From: Rhodococcoides fascians A25f
Lineage (GTDB): Bacteria > Actinomycetota > Actinomycetes > Mycobacteriales > Mycobacteriaceae
NCBI RefSeq assembly: GCF_000760935.2
Contig: NZ_CP049744.1
Location: 4,681,501-4,745,500 of the forward strand
Direction of reading: 5' to 3'
DNA: 64,000 nt
Positions 45,368-55,252 of this stretch are shown piece by piece (the first letter of the stretch is position 1; every line of letters begins with the position of its first letter). Made by a program: the position numbers and the translations under genes. A model generated the notes under the pieces. It was not told the origin of the DNA and did not search any database. It saw nothing but the letters and a program-made list of their open reading frames with translations.

Positions 45368-46506
45368 GTGCTCCGAAACGGATGAGGCGAATACTCGGGC
45401 ACAGCCTCCGATGGATCGGCCTCGCAGCCGTATCCGTCGGGGGCTGGGCCCTTTTCGAAGCCCTGGGCCTGACGGCACCGTCGCTGTTCGCCGCTCTCGT
45501 CGTCGCCGTGGTTTTCGCTCTGACCGGCCTGGGCCCTGCTGCAGTGCCCCGGCCCGCATCCATGGCAGCGCAGGGCACGCTGGCGGTGACCATCGGCCTG
45601 ATGCTCGACACCGACACGCTCGGGGCGTTGGGCGAGAACTGGATTCCCGCCGTTCTCGTCGGCGCGGGGACGCTCGTCGTCAGCGCCGGTTGCGGCGCAC
45701 TGCTGGCACTGCACCGCGACGTCGACCCCGTCACCGGGGCGCTGTCCCTGATTGCCGGTGGTGCAACGGGCCTGGTGTCCATTGCCCGCGAACTCGGCGG
45801 TGACGAGCGGATCGTCGCGGTGGTCCAGTACCTCCGCGTCGCACTCGTGGTCGTCACGATGCCCCTGATCGTCACCTTCGCCTTCCATACCGACACCGAC
45901 GGCGGGGCAGGAACCCAGGAGCAGTCGACGACCCCGTGGTTCGTCGGCACGGCCTTTCTGATCGGTGCCGTCGTCATCGGCATCGTGCTCGCGCGGCTGA
46001 TCCGACTGCCCGCGCCCGCCACCCTGGGGCCACTGATCGTCGCGGGTGCCTGCGAACTACTCGGGTGGCCCGTCGACATCTCGGTGCCCGCAGTGCTGTT
46101 GCCGGTCGCATTCATCGTCATCGGATGGCAAGCGGGCCTTGCCTTCACCGTCGCGAGCCTGCGCGCCATCGGACGGATCTTTCCGTGGGCTGCACTGCTG
46201 GTCGTGTCGATCGGGGTTGTCTGCGCACTGTTCGGCTGGGCGCTGTCCGCGATCACCGGAGTCAGCATGCTGACCGGGTATCTCGCGACCACACCCGGCG
46301 GTCTGGCGGCGGTGCTCGCCGTGTCCGCGACCACGGGGTCGGATGTCACCTTCGTCGCGTGCGTACAGGTGATCCGCCTGGTGTCGATGCTCGTTGCTGC
46401 ACCACTCGCCGCCGCGGCGTACACCAAACTCGCCGAGCGCAGGAAGGCACGATCGAACGAGGAGCCATCTCGCGAAGCCGAGGAATCAGCCTGTCGGCCT
46501 CGGTAA
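45364..46506 (+). CDS. AbrB/COG3180-type integral membrane protein
   Basis: 380 residues, about ten hydrophobic segments in two repeated halves, the AbrB-duplication family sometimes annotated as ammonia monooxygenase or AbrB regulator, neither of which fits. Marks: SLIAGGATGLVSIARELGGDERIVAVVQYLRVALVV and the second-half echo TTPGGLAAVLAVSATTGSDVTFVACVQVIRLV. It may be a transporter for an organic acid. GTG 45364 overlaps the Usp stop (GTGA). Its end overlaps the convergent kinase gene by 21 bp. Confidence 0.85.
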   Translation: MSAPKRMRRILGHSLRWIGLAAVSVGGWALFEALGLTAPSLFAALVVAVVFALTGLGPAAVPRPASMAAQGTLAVTIGLMLDTDTLGALGENWIPAVLVGAGTLVVSAGCGALLALHRDVDPVTGALSLIAGGATGLVSIARELGGDERIVAVVQYLRVALVVVTMPLIVTFAFHTDTDGGAGTQEQSTTPWFVGTAFLIGAVVIGIVLARLIRLPAPATLGPLIVAGACELLGWPVDISVPAVLLPVAFIVIGWQAGLAFTVASLRAIGRIFPWAALLVVSIGVVCALFGWALSAITGVSMLTGYLATTPGGLAAVLAVSATTGSDVTFVACVQVIRLVSMLVAAPLAAAAYTKLAERRKARSNEEPSREAEESACRPR

Positions 46507-47901
46507 TTCGACGCGAAAGCTCGCGCCCGTTCCGGGAGTGCTCCGCACCGAGACGGTACCGTTGTGCGCGGCCACCAAGGCCGCGACGATCGACAGTCCG
46601 AGCCCGCTGCCGCCGCTCTCGCGCGTCCGCGACGAGTCGGCTCGATAGAAGCGTTCGAAGACGTGCGCGGCCTCGTCCTCGGCCAGACCGGGCCCGGTGT
46701 CCTCGACCTCGAGTAGTACCGACGACCGAGTCGTCCCCACGCACACGGTGATCGACGCCGATTCGGGGGTGTGGCGGACCGCGTTTCCGACGAGGTTCGC
46801 GAGCACCTGACGCAGCCGTGCGTCGTCGCCGTCGACCTCGGGTATTCCCGGCCCCGCCAACACCTTCAGCGAGATGTCCCGCGCGGGAGATACCGCCTTG
46901 GCGTCGTGCACGGCATCGGCTGCGATGGTCAATACGTCCACGCGGCGCATGTCGAGGGGCCGCTGGGCGTCGAGGCGGGCGAGCATCAACAGGTCTTCGA
47001 CGAGCAGGCCCATGCGCGCCGACTCACCTTCGATACGCGTCATCAACAACGAGATGTCGCTCATCGCGCCCTGTCGGTACAACTCGGCGAACCCGCGAAT
47101 CGTCGTCAGCGGAGTGCGCAACTCGTGGCTGGCATCGGCGACGAATCGGCGCATCCGGTCCTCGGACGCACGCGCCGCCTCCTCCGAGGCCGCGGTCGCC
47201 GCGAAGGCGCGCTGAATCTGAGAGAGCATCCCGTTCAGGGCGGCCGACAATCGGCCCACCTCGGTCTTCTCACTCCACTCGGGGACCCGGCGATGCAGGT
47301 CTCCGGCAGCGATGGCGGCGGCAGTCGTCTCCACCTCACGCAGTGGACGAAGGCTGCGCCGCACCACGAAATAGGCGATCACGGCGAGAGCCAGCAACAC
47401 GGCCGCGCCGATATAGAACTGAAGCACCACAAGCCTGCTGACAGTCTGCTGGTTGGCGCTGAGCGACATTCCCACGGTGGTGGAACCCTCGCTGTTGGTC
47501 ACCGTGATCACCCGCCACTCCTTCGACGGGTCGCCCTCGGAACCGACGGTCTCCGGGGTTGCCGACGGCGCACCCGAGAGGTCCGGAACACTTTCGGCCA
47601 CATCGTTGATCGGGCCGCGGACGGTACCGTCGGTCGCCACGGAACGCACGAAGAAGTTCGTCGGCGGTCGATTCGGGCTGGGTTCGTCGATCGGAAACGG
47701 CGGGCGTTCTCCGCCCGGTTTCGCCCACCCCTGGGACGCTTCGACCAGTTGCTGATCCAGGCGACGCATCAGCGACGTCTCGAGCGACGAGGTCACCGCC
47801 ACACCCGACGCCAGCAGACCCAGTCCGACCAGGAGCAGCAACGCTGCGACCAGAGTGAAGCGCAGCGGCAGATTCCGAATCCGAGCTCGAATGCCCGTCA
47901 C
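46486..47901 (-). CDS. OmpR-associated sensor histidine kinase (TcrY-like)
   Basis: 471 residues: TM helix about 15-38, extracytoplasmic sensor to about 160, TM 165-185, HAMP (RRSLRPLREVETTAAAIAAGDLHRRVP), HisKA with H-box FVADASHELRTPLTTIRGFAELY near 255, and HATPase (NLVGNAVRHT, DTGPGL, GGSGLGLSIV). Its signal is unknown. It is coupled by a 4-nt overlap to the response regulator upstream. Resembles mycobacterial TcrY/TrcS kinases. Confidence 0.9.
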   Translation of the reverse strand: MTGIRARIRNLPLRFTLVAALLLLVGLGLLASGVAVTSSLETSLMRRLDQQLVEASQGWAKPGGERPPFPIDEPSPNRPPTNFFVRSVATDGTVRGPINDVAESVPDLSGAPSATPETVGSEGDPSKEWRVITVTNSEGSTTVGMSLSANQQTVSRLVVLQFYIGAAVLLALAVIAYFVVRRSLRPLREVETTAAAIAAGDLHRRVPEWSEKTEVGRLSAALNGMLSQIQRAFAATAASEEAARASEDRMRRFVADASHELRTPLTTIRGFAELYRQGAMSDISLLMTRIEGESARMGLLVEDLLMLARLDAQRPLDMRRVDVLTIAADAVHDAKAVSPARDISLKVLAGPGIPEVDGDDARLRQVLANLVGNAVRHTPESASITVCVGTTRSSVLLEVEDTGPGLAEDEAAHVFERFYRADSSRTRESGGSGLGLSIVAALVAAHNGTVSVRSTPGTGASFRVELPRPTG

Positions 47902-48605
47902 CGCGGCTGGCGCATGACGTAGCCGACTCCCCGCAGTGTGTGGATCAAGCGGGTGTCTCCGGTGTCGACCTTGCGACGTAGATACGACACGTACGACTCC
48001 ACCACTCCCACTTCACCACCGAAGTCGTAGTGCCACACGTGATCGAGAATCCGCGGCTTGCTGAGCACGGTTCCCGCGTTGACCATGAAGTACCGCAACA
48101 GCGTGAACTCGGTGGGCGAGAGGGATACCGGTTCCCCCGCCTTCCATACCTCGTGGGTGTCGTCGTCGAGTTCGATGTCTGCGAACGCAACTCGCGACGG
48201 CTGCGCATCCTCGCTCTTGCCCGACCGGCGCAGGATCACCCGGAGTCGTGCCACGACCTCCTCGAGCGAGAACGGCTTGGTGACGTAGTCGTCCGCACCG
48301 AGGGTCAGCCCGGTCACCTTGTCGTCCACCGAATCGCGTGCCGTCAAGAACAGCGCGGGCGCATCGATTCCGTCGGCGCGCAGTCGGCGCAACAGACCGA
48401 ACCCGTCCATGCCGGGCATCATCACGTCGAGAACGAGAGCCTCGGGCCGAAAGTTACGCGCCTTGTCGAGGGCTTCGGGACCGGACGACGCCGTCGCCAC
48501 CTCGAATCCCTGAAACCTCAGACTGACCGACAGCAGTTCGACGATGGTCGGTTCGTCGTCGACGATCAGTACTCGGGCCTCGGGTGTCTCGCTCACGGTG
48601 TCCAT
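47898..48605 (-). CDS. OmpR-family response regulator (TcrX/TrcR-like)
   Basis: 235 residues: receiver (VLIVDDEPTIVELLSVSL, Asp in LVLDVMMPGMDG near 60, ADDYVTKPFSLEEVVARL) and winged-helix DNA-binding domain (LSPTEFTLLRYFMVNAGTVLSKPRILDHVW, VVESYVSYLRRKVD). Start at ATG 48605 (MDTVSETPEARV); sequence upstream in frame is Arg/Ser-rich and unlike the family. Its targets are not evident; the pair is next to but divergent from sugE. Confidence 0.92.
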   Translation of the reverse strand: MDTVSETPEARVLIVDDEPTIVELLSVSLRFQGFEVATASSGPEALDKARNFRPEALVLDVMMPGMDGFGLLRRLRADGIDAPALFLTARDSVDDKVTGLTLGADDYVTKPFSLEEVVARLRVILRRSGKSEDAQPSRVAFADIELDDDTHEVWKAGEPVSLSPTEFTLLRYFMVNAGTVLSKPRILDHVWHYDFGGEVGVVESYVSYLRRKVDTGDTRLIHTLRGVGYVMRQPR

Positions 48606-48716
48606 CTTTGCGCGAGATGCTGCTCGTTCGCTGGACTCTCGCTGTGAGGTTCCTGTGAGAGGACGTGCGCACGCCGGCACCGACCGCCATTTCGTGGCCA
48701 TCACCCGTCAGAATTG

Positions 48717-48728
48717 GTACGATCGTAC
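48717..48728. promoter_or_regulatory. Palindrome GTACGATCGTAC upstream of sugE
   Basis: Perfect 12-bp palindrome, 73 bp before the sugE ATG and 112 bp from the response regulator start. TetR-family operators often look like this, but no TetR gene is adjacent. Confidence 0.5.
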
Positions 48729-48800
48729 AAGTCACTTCCGACAATCGGACGAGCGCACCGTACCCGAACAGCGACAAGACGGTGCAAGGAGTGATTTCTC

Positions 48801-49115
48801 ATGGCTTGGCTCATTCTCGTCGTCTCCGGTGTTCTCGAAGCGATCTGGGCAACCGCGCTCGGCAAGTCCGAGGGCTTCACCAAACTCGGACCGTCCGCCG
48901 TCTTCGGGGTCGCGGTGGTGCTCAGCATGATCGGTCTCGCAATCGCGATGCGGTCGTTGCCCACCGGAACCGCCTACGCCGTCTGGGTAGGAATCGGTGC
49001 CACCCTCACCGTCACCTACGCCATGATCACCGGCGAAGAAGCTGCATCACTGCTCAAGGTCGCGCTTCTGGTCGGCATCGTCGGATGTGTCGTGGGACTG
49101 AAGGTTCTTCACTGA
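48801..49115 (+). CDS. sugE: SMR family transporter, SugE/Gdx type (guanidinium exporter)
   Basis: 104 residues, four helices. MAWLILVVSGVLEAIWATALGKSEGFTK has the essential Glu (near 13) and the GVLEAIWATAL pattern of SugE/Gdx; SLPTGTAYAVWVGIGA is the conserved helix 3 motif. Gdx proteins export guanidinium; a QacE-like drug role is less likely from the helix 1 sequence. It has GCAAGGAG upstream of the ATG. Confidence 0.9.
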   Translation: MAWLILVVSGVLEAIWATALGKSEGFTKLGPSAVFGVAVVLSMIGLAIAMRSLPTGTAYAVWVGIGATLTVTYAMITGEEAASLLKVALLVGIVGCVVGLKVLH

Positions 49116-49147
49116 TTTTCCGAGCTACGAGCAGTTACAGTAAAACG

Positions 49148-49951
49148 ATGAACTGGGTGTCTGCGATCACACTGCCCGCGCGCGCCGGAATTGCCATTGC
49201 CGAACAGGCGATCGGCGTCGCCGAGGTCGCGCTGGCAACCACCCGAATGGCGCTGGCCACCGGCGCGTCCGGCACCGCAGGAGTGGCCTCGCTCGCCAAT
49301 CCGCGCGGCGGCACGATGCAACTGCTCGCCCAGCTCGGTCAGCTCACCTCCGACGACCGCGCCCTGGGCAATGCCCTCAAGGAAGGCGGGCCACTGGATC
49401 GCCTGCTCGCCCAGGGTGGCGTCGTCGATCGCCTCACGTCCGAGGACGGCACCCTCGAGCGCCTGTTGTCTCCGGGCGGACCCGTCGAACGCATTCTCGC
49501 TCCCGGCGGACCCCTGGATCGCCTGCTGGCCGAGGACGGGCCCCTCGAACGACTGCTGGCCGAAGGCGGTCTGCTCGATCGCATCACCGCCACCAACGGT
49601 CCGCTCGAACGACTGACGGCCACGGACGGTCCCCTCGAGGTGCTCACACGTCAGGACGGCCTGATCGAGCGCGCCATTGCCGAAGACGGCATCCTCGAGA
49701 CGCTGCTCGCCGAGGACGGTCCGATCGAGAGATTGACGGCCAAGGGCGGCCCACTCGACCAACTGGTCAAGCTCTCCGAGACATTGACGTCCGTGGCTCC
49801 CAACATCGAGCGCATGAGCATCTCGATCGACATCCTGCAGGATTCCGTCGAGATCCTGTCGGCGGCGGTGCACCCGCTCGGCGAGCTCGTCGGCCGGTTG
49901 CCGGGGCGCTGGCTCAAGAGCGGCAAGCAGTCGGTGCACGAACTGCACTGA
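49148..49951 (+). CDS. Decapeptide-repeat protein of unknown function
   Basis: 267 residues, not recognised as a named family. Residues 1-79 have an Ala-rich helical start (ITLPARAGIAIAEQAIGVAEVALATTRMALATGA), amphipathic rather than a clear signal peptide. Residues 80-209 are 13 tandem repeats of 10 residues with consensus [GD]-G-P-[LIV]-[ED]-R-L-[LTI]-A-[EPT]. Residues 210-267 are helical with LGELVGRLPGRWL and a basic end. No Cys, few aromatics, no catalytic motif. Regular Leu and charge spacing suggests a solenoid or filament-like scaffold, perhaps membrane-associated through the N-terminus. ATG 49148 follows sugE by 32 nt. Confidence 0.8.
   Translation: MNWVSAITLPARAGIAIAEQAIGVAEVALATTRMALATGASGTAGVASLANPRGGTMQLLAQLGQLTSDDRALGNALKEGGPLDRLLAQGGVVDRLTSEDGTLERLLSPGGPVERILAPGGPLDRLLAEDGPLERLLAEGGLLDRITATNGPLERLTATDGPLEVLTRQDGLIERAIAEDGILETLLAEDGPIERLTAKGGPLDQLVKLSETLTSVAPNIERMSISIDILQDSVEILSAAVHPLGELVGRLPGRWLKSGKQSVHELH
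49385..49774 (+). repeat. 13 in-frame tandem 30-bp repeats
   Basis: Codes for the 13 decapeptides at residues 80-209 of the protein. Repeats are diverged in DNA (GGACGGxCCCxTCGA recurs) but keep the 30-bp period without a single length change. Confidence 0.85.
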
Positions 49952-49992
49952 CCTGTTCGACGGGTGCTCCCGCCATTCTTCGAGGCATCGGA

Positions 49993-50006
49993 TGTTAGCG
50001 CTCACA
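49993..50006. promoter_or_regulatory. LacI-type operator 1
   Basis: TGTTAGCGCTCACA, close to a perfect LacI-family palindrome TGTTAGCGCTAACA. It lies 140 bp before the sugar-binding protein gene; the LacI gene is at the end of the same operon. Confidence 0.65.
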
Positions 50007-50048
50007 CCGCTCACGCGGGTGCAAAAAAGAAATCTTTGACAATGCCGA

Positions 50049-50062
50049 TGTTATCGCTCACA
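50049..50062. promoter_or_regulatory. LacI-type operator 2, overlapping promoter
   Basis: TGTTATCGCTCACA, 56 bp (about five helix turns) after operator 1. A TTGACA -35-like element lies just before it (50036-50041), so bound repressor would cover the promoter. Confidence 0.65.
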
Positions 50063-50145
50063 CTTTCGTTTTGATGTGATGCGAACCACACGGGACACCC
50101 CGACGGCCCCGCTTCACGGTCTACTCCACAACGCAGGGAGAAACG

Positions 50146-51282
50146 ATGAAGTTTCGACACCTATCCATGGCCGCGGCTGCGGTGGCACTCACCCTCACGC
50201 TCGGCGCGTGCGGGTCGAGCACCAAGACCGCAGACGAGGCTCCGGCCGAAGGCGGCAGCACCGCCGGAGCCCTGATCGGCGTCACGATGCCGACGAAGTC
50301 CTCGGCTCGATGGATCGCCGACGGCGACAACCTCAAGAGTGCACTCGAGGGTCAGGGCTACAAGGTCGATCTGCAGTACGCCGAGAACGACATTCCCACT
50401 CAGGTGAATCAGATCGAGAACCAGATCACCCAGGGCGCAAAGCTTCTCATCGTGGCCTCCGTGGACGGCACTGCCATCACCACCCAGCTGCAGGAAGCCA
50501 AGGACAACGGCATCGGCGTCATCGCCTACGACCGCCTCATTCGTAACTCGCCCAATGTCGACTACTACGCGACGTTCGACAACTACAAGGTCGGCGTCGA
50601 TCAGGCCACGTCGCTTCTCGTCGGTCTCGGTCTGAAGAACGAGGACGGCACCGACAAGGCCGACGCGCCCGCAGGCCCGTTGAACATCGAGGTCTTCGCC
50701 GGTTCGCCGGACGACAACAACGCCACCTTCTTCTTCGACGGTGCCATGGAAACCCTGAAGCCGTACCTGGACAAGGGAACTCTGAAGATCGGCAGTGGCG
50801 AGTCCGATTTCGAGACGGCTGCAACACTGCGCTGGGATCCGGCCACCGCCCAGAAGCGCATGGAGGATCTGCTCACCAAGACGTATTCCTCGGGCCAGAA
50901 GGTTCAGGGCGTGCTCTCGCCGTACGACGGCCTGTCCATCGGCATCCTCTCCGCACTCAAGAGCAACGGATACGGCACGGCAGGTCAGCCCTACCCGATC
51001 GTCACCGGGCAGGACGCCGAGGTGCCGTCCGTGAAGTCCATCATCGCCGACGAGCAGTACTCGACGATCTACAAGGACACCCGTCAACTGGCCGAGGTCA
51101 CGATCCAGATGGCTCAGGCGATGCTCAACGGTCAGACTCCCGAGACCAACAACACCACCGATTACGACAACGGTGACAAGGTCGTTCCCGCGTACCTGCT
51201 GCAGCCCGAGATCGTCTACAAGGACAACTACGAGAAGCTGCTCGTCGAGGGTGGCTACTACACCGAGGATCAGTTGAAGTGA
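50146..51282 (+). CDS. Sugar ABC transporter substrate-binding lipoprotein (ChvE type)
   Basis: 378 residues; signal peptide with lipobox LGAC (Cys near 22), then a periplasmic-binding fold of type I. Features of ChvE/XylF proteins: [100 protein letters not shown]. Probably binds an aldose such as xylose, arabinose or galactose. The next gene's GTG overlaps its stop. Confidence 0.92.
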   Translation: MKFRHLSMAAAAVALTLTLGACGSSTKTADEAPAEGGSTAGALIGVTMPTKSSARWIADGDNLKSALEGQGYKVDLQYAENDIPTQVNQIENQITQGAKLLIVASVDGTAITTQLQEAKDNGIGVIAYDRLIRNSPNVDYYATFDNYKVGVDQATSLLVGLGLKNEDGTDKADAPAGPLNIEVFAGSPDDNNATFFFDGAMETLKPYLDKGTLKIGSGESDFETAATLRWDPATAQKRMEDLLTKTYSSGQKVQGVLSPYDGLSIGILSALKSNGYGTAGQPYPIVTGQDAEVPSVKSIIADEQYSTIYKDTRQLAEVTIQMAQAMLNGQTPETNNTTDYDNGDKVVPAYLLQPEIVYKDNYEKLLVEGGYYTEDQLK

Positions 51283-52829
51283 GTTCGGCGATGACGAGCC
51301 CGATTTTGGAGATGCGCGGCATCACCAAGACCTTTCCCGGTGTCAAGGCGCTACAGGATGTCACTCTCTCGGTGAATCGCGGCGAAATCCACGCGATCTG
51401 CGGTGAGAACGGAGCAGGCAAGTCGACGCTCATGAAGGTGTTGTCGGGTGTGTACCCACACGACACGTTCGACGGCGACATCGTGTTCGACGGTCGGGCG
51501 TGCGAGTTCTCCGACATCCGAAGCAGCGAAGCCGAGGGCATCGTCATCATCCATCAGGAACTCGCACTGAGTCCGCATCTCTCGATCGCCGAGAACATCT
51601 TTCTCGGCAACGAGCGGTCGAAGCGCGGGTTCATCGACTGGAACCGAACCAATTCCGAGGCCGCAGCCCTACTGAAGAGGGTAGGGCTGCGGGAAAACCC
51701 CGTCAGCGTCGTGAGTGACCTCGGTGTCGGCAAGCAGCAGCTCGTCGAGATCGCCAAGGCATTGTCCAAGGACGTGACCCTGCTGATTCTCGACGAACCC
51801 ACTGCGGCACTGAACGATTCCGATTCGGCTCATCTCCTCGACCTTCTCCGTGGTCTCCGAGACGAGGGCATCACGTGCGTGATCATCTCGCACAAGCTCA
51901 ACGAGATCGCGGCCGTTGCCGACCGAACCACGATCATCCGTGACGGCCGGACCATCAAGACGCTGGATATGCGAGACCCGGATGTCACCGAGGATCGCAT
52001 CATCTCGCTCATGGTCGGCCGCGATCTCGAGCACCGGTTTCCCCCTCACGAATCGACTGTGGGAGAGGAAGTTCTGCGCATCGAGGACTGGACCGTGCAC
52101 AGTCCGACCCAGCAGGGCCGAACCGTCGTCGACAAGGCGAACCTCACGCTGCGGCGAGGTGAGATCGTCGGTCTTGCCGGGTTGATGGGTGCCGGCCGCA
52201 CCGAGTTGGCCATGAGCGTCTTCGGCCGGAGCTACGGTATCGACATCTCTGGTCGGCTGTACAAGTACGGCAAGGAAATACACGTCAAATCGGTCAACGA
52301 TGCCATCCGTCACGGCATCGCCTACGCCACCGAGGACCGAAAACGGTACGGCCTCAATCTGATCGACGACATCAAACGCAACATTTCCACCGCGGCGCTG
52401 GACAAACTGGTGACGGGAGGCTTCGTCGACGACAACCAGGAGTTCAAAGTCGCCGAGGGCTTCCGTAAGAGCATGAACATCAAGGCACCGAACGTCTCCG
52501 CCGTGGTCGGCAAACTCTCCGGTGGTAATCAGCAGAAAGTCGTGCTGAGCAAATGGATCTTCAGCGATCCGGATGTGCTCATTCTCGACGAACCGACGCG
52601 AGGAATCGACGTCGGCGCAAAATTCGAAATCTATTCGATCATCAACGATCTCGCCGATGCCGGCAAGGCGGTGCTGGTGATCTCCTCCGAGCTCCCCGAA
52701 CTGCTCGGGCTGTGCGATCGGATCTACGCACTGTCCGCAGGCCACATCACCGGTGAGGTCACTCGCGAGGACGCGACCCAGGAATCGCTCATGCATCTCA
52801 TGACCCGTGGAACAGGAGTACTTCGATGA
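51279..52829 (+). CDS. Sugar ABC transporter ATPase, two NBDs (MmsA/GguA/XylG type)
   Basis: 516 residues with two tandem nucleotide-binding domains. NBD1: Walker [10 protein letters not shown] near 46, LGVGKQQ signature variant, Walker [12 protein letters not shown]2: Walker A position reads GLMGAGRTE as usual in this family, signature LSGGNQQK, Walker B VLILDEPT, and [14 protein letters not shown] 51279 overlaps the previous stop; ATG 51291 is an alternative. Powers the ChvE-type importer. Confidence 0.94.
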   Translation: MSSAMTSPILEMRGITKTFPGVKALQDVTLSVNRGEIHAICGENGAGKSTLMKVLSGVYPHDTFDGDIVFDGRACEFSDIRSSEAEGIVIIHQELALSPHLSIAENIFLGNERSKRGFIDWNRTNSEAAALLKRVGLRENPVSVVSDLGVGKQQLVEIAKALSKDVTLLILDEPTAALNDSDSAHLLDLLRGLRDEGITCVIISHKLNEIAAVADRTTIIRDGRTIKTLDMRDPDVTEDRIISLMVGRDLEHRFPPHESTVGEEVLRIEDWTVHSPTQQGRTVVDKANLTLRRGEIVGLAGLMGAGRTELAMSVFGRSYGIDISGRLYKYGKEIHVKSVNDAIRHGIAYATEDRKRYGLNLIDDIKRNISTAALDKLVTGGFVDDNQEFKVAEGFRKSMNIKAPNVSAVVGKLSGGNQQKVVLSKWIFSDPDVLILDEPTRGIDVGAKFEIYSIINDLADAGKAVLVISSELPELLGLCDRIYALSAGHITGEVTREDATQESLMHLMTRGTGVLR

Positions 52830-54154
52830 ATCAGTTGTCGACCGTGCGGGGGTTGCTCACGCGCAACCTTCGCCAGAGCGGAATCTTCATCGCCTTCGCG
52901 CTGATCATCGTGCTGTTCACCGTACTGACGGGCGGTCAGCTTCTGGTGCCGCAGAACATCAGCAACATGGTGGTGCAGAATTCGTACATTCTCATCCTGG
53001 CCATCGGCATGGTGGTCATCATCATCGCCGGCCATATCGACCTGTCCGTCGGATCGGTCGTGGCGGCCACCGGTGCCATTGCCGGTGTCCTCATGGTTCA
53101 ACAGAACGTGCCGTGGCCACTGGCAGTGCTGATCACGTTGATCGTCGGCGGCTTGATCGGTGCATGGCAGGGCTATTGGGTCGCATACTTCGGCATTCCT
53201 GCGTTCATCGTCACCCTCGCAGGCATGCTCGTCTTCCGCGCGGTCACACTCATCGTTCTCGGCAACCAGGGCATCGGGCCGTTCCCCGGACCGGTGCGCA
53301 CCTTGTCGAACGGCTTTCTGCCCGGTTTCATGGGCAATGTGGGACTGGGACCACTGGGTGGGGCAGACATCTTCACGTTGCTCGTCGCGATCCTCGCGGT
53401 CGCTGGAATCGTGTTCAGCCAGTGGCGTTCTCGAACGGGTCGGCAGAAGTACGGCCAGACCGTGGACGCGATGCCGCTGTTCCTGATCAAGATGACGTTC
53501 GCCGCCGCTCTCGTACTCGCCATCGCGGTGCAGTTGGCTCGGTTCAAGAACCTCCCGTACGTACTCATCCTCCTGGCCGTGCTGGTGATGGGGTACTCCA
53601 CCCTCGCAGGCAAGACGGTCTTCGGTCGGCACGTCTACGCCATCGGCGGAAACATCCATGCCGCGTCGCTGTCCGGCATCAAGGTCAAGCCGGTGACCTT
53701 CTGGATCTTCGTCAACATGGGTGTGCTGTCGGCCCTGGCCGGAATCATCTTCGCCGGTCGCCTCAATCAGGCGGGCCCCACCGCAGGCAACGGCTTCGAG
53801 CTCGACGCCATCGCGGCAGCATTCATCGGCGGCGCAGCAGTGCAGGGCGGCGTGGGCCGCATCGTCGGCGCGCTCACCGGCGGGCTGATCATCGCCGTCA
53901 TCAACAGTGGAATGTCGCTCATCGGCTCACCCAGCGAGCGAGTGCAATTGGTCAAGGGCCTGGTTCTGCTGGCCGCTGTGGCGTTCGACATCTGGACCAA
54001 GCGTCGCGCAGCGAGCGGTAAGGGCGGTAAGGGAGACTTGGCCAAGTCACCCACCAGTTATCTGGGCGTGCCCGTGCCGGCCGAGATGTTCTCCCCCGGC
54101 CAACCGGGAGAGACCGCACCGCCGACGTCAGCGTCGATGACGAAGACGACGTGA
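52826..54154 (+). CDS. Sugar ABC transporter permease (MmsB/GguB/XylH type)
   Basis: 442 residues, about ten membrane helices. It has [67 protein letters not shown] and [23 protein letters not shown], all typical of the branched sugar permease family. The C-terminus has a Lys/Gly-rich cytoplasmic tail (about 400-442). ATG 52826 overlaps the ATPase stop by 4 nt. Confidence 0.94.
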   Translation: MNQLSTVRGLLTRNLRQSGIFIAFALIIVLFTVLTGGQLLVPQNISNMVVQNSYILILAIGMVVIIIAGHIDLSVGSVVAATGAIAGVLMVQQNVPWPLAVLITLIVGGLIGAWQGYWVAYFGIPAFIVTLAGMLVFRAVTLIVLGNQGIGPFPGPVRTLSNGFLPGFMGNVGLGPLGGADIFTLLVAILAVAGIVFSQWRSRTGRQKYGQTVDAMPLFLIKMTFAAALVLAIAVQLARFKNLPYVLILLAVLVMGYSTLAGKTVFGRHVYAIGGNIHAASLSGIKVKPVTFWIFVNMGVLSALAGIIFAGRLNQAGPTAGNGFELDAIAAAFIGGAAVQGGVGRIVGALTGGLIIAVINSGMSLIGSPSERVQLVKGLVLLAAVAFDIWTKRRAASGKGGKGDLAKSPTSYLGVPVPAEMFSPGQPGETAPPTSASMTKTT

Positions 54155-54229
54155 GCGGTACGGTCTCGAGCGGTGCGGGACCGGACATGCTGTGATTGTC
54201 CTCGACGACGCAAGAGGAGCTGCAGAAAG

Positions 54230-55252
54230 ATGACACCGACCCGCGGACCGGCCATGACCGATGTCGCCCGGCTCGCCGGGGTGTCCCATCAGACCGTCTC
54301 TCGCGTCATCAACGGTCACCCCAACGTGACCGAGGCAACGAGAACCAGGGTGCATCAAGCGATCTCGGAGCTCGGCTATCGCCCCAACCCTGCCGCCCGC
54401 GCTCTGGTCACCGGCCGTAGCAGCACCATCGGCATCGTCGGAACCGGTAATGCTCTCTACGGTCCGGTGTCGACGCTCTACAGCATCGAATCCGCAGCGA
54501 GACAGGCAGGCTACTCCGTCGTGGTCGGCGTTCCCACGTCGTTCGACGAGTCGGCGATCATCACCTGCGTCCGCCGGTTGCAGAAGCAAGGCGTGGACGG
54601 CGTCGTCGTCATCGCACCACTGAGAACCGATGGCGGCGACATCGCCGAGCTGGCCCGCGAACTTCCGCTGGTGGCCGTCGAAGGTTCTCCCGCAGGCGAT
54701 CTGGCCGTGGTCTCGGTCGATCAGATCGCCGGAGCGCGGGCTGCCACCGCACATCTGCTCGGCCTCGGGCACAGTGCGGTGTGGCACGTTGCAGGACCGC
54801 TCGGGTGGTACGAGGCCACCGACCGCGTGACCGGATGGCGGCTGGCCCACGAGGATGCCGGCATCGAACCGCCTCCCACCCTCAGCGGCGACTGGACTGC
54901 GAGATCGGGGTTCTCCGCCGGAAGCGATCTGGCCAGAACCGCAGGCGTGACCGCAGTGTTCGCCGGCAACGACGCCATGGCCCTCGGGATACTTCGGGCA
55001 CTCGAGGTACAGGGCAAACGAGTACCGCAGGACGTCAGCATCATCGGATTCGACGACGTTCCCGACGCGGAATTCTTCTCCCCTCCGCTGACGACGATCC
55101 GCCAGGAATTCAGCGAGGTGGGCGTCCGAAGCGTCGAAATCCTGCTGAACCAGATCGATACCGGGAACCGAAGCACCCGACGCTCGAGCATCGAGCCGAG
55201 CCTGGTGATCAGGTCCAGCACCGGTCCCCCACATGCCCCTACGAATCACTGA
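54230..55252 (+). CDS. LacI family transcriptional regulator of the sugar operon
   Basis: 340 residues: HTH MTDVARLAGVSHQTVSRVINGHPNVTEATRTRVHQAI near the start and hinge YRPNPAARALVTGRSSTIGIV, then a sugar-binding core (VFAGNDAMALGIL, GFDDVPDAEFFSPPLTTIRQ). It lies 75 nt after the permease gene and probably represses the operon through the two operators near 50000, released by the imported sugar. ATG 54230 is used; ATG 54254 would give a shorter protein. Its end overlaps the convergent gene by 7 bp. Confidence 0.92.
   Translation: MTPTRGPAMTDVARLAGVSHQTVSRVINGHPNVTEATRTRVHQAISELGYRPNPAARALVTGRSSTIGIVGTGNALYGPVSTLYSIESAARQAGYSVVVGVPTSFDESAIITCVRRLQKQGVDGVVVIAPLRTDGGDIAELARELPLVAVEGSPAGDLAVVSVDQIAGARAATAHLLGLGHSAVWHVAGPLGWYEATDRVTGWRLAHEDAGIEPPPTLSGDWTARSGFSAGSDLARTAGVTAVFAGNDAMALGILRALEVQGKRVPQDVSIIGFDDVPDAEFFSPPLTTIRQEFSEVGVRSVEILLNQIDTGNRSTRRSSIEPSLVIRSSTGPPHAPTNH

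Noticed and set aside
48606..48800. Guanidine riboswitch before sugE
   Set aside because: No guanidine-I/II/III core sequence seen; the only clear element is the DNA palindrome.
49385..49774. CRISPR array
   Set aside because: The 30-bp period is coding and in frame, with no spacers between near-identical repeats.
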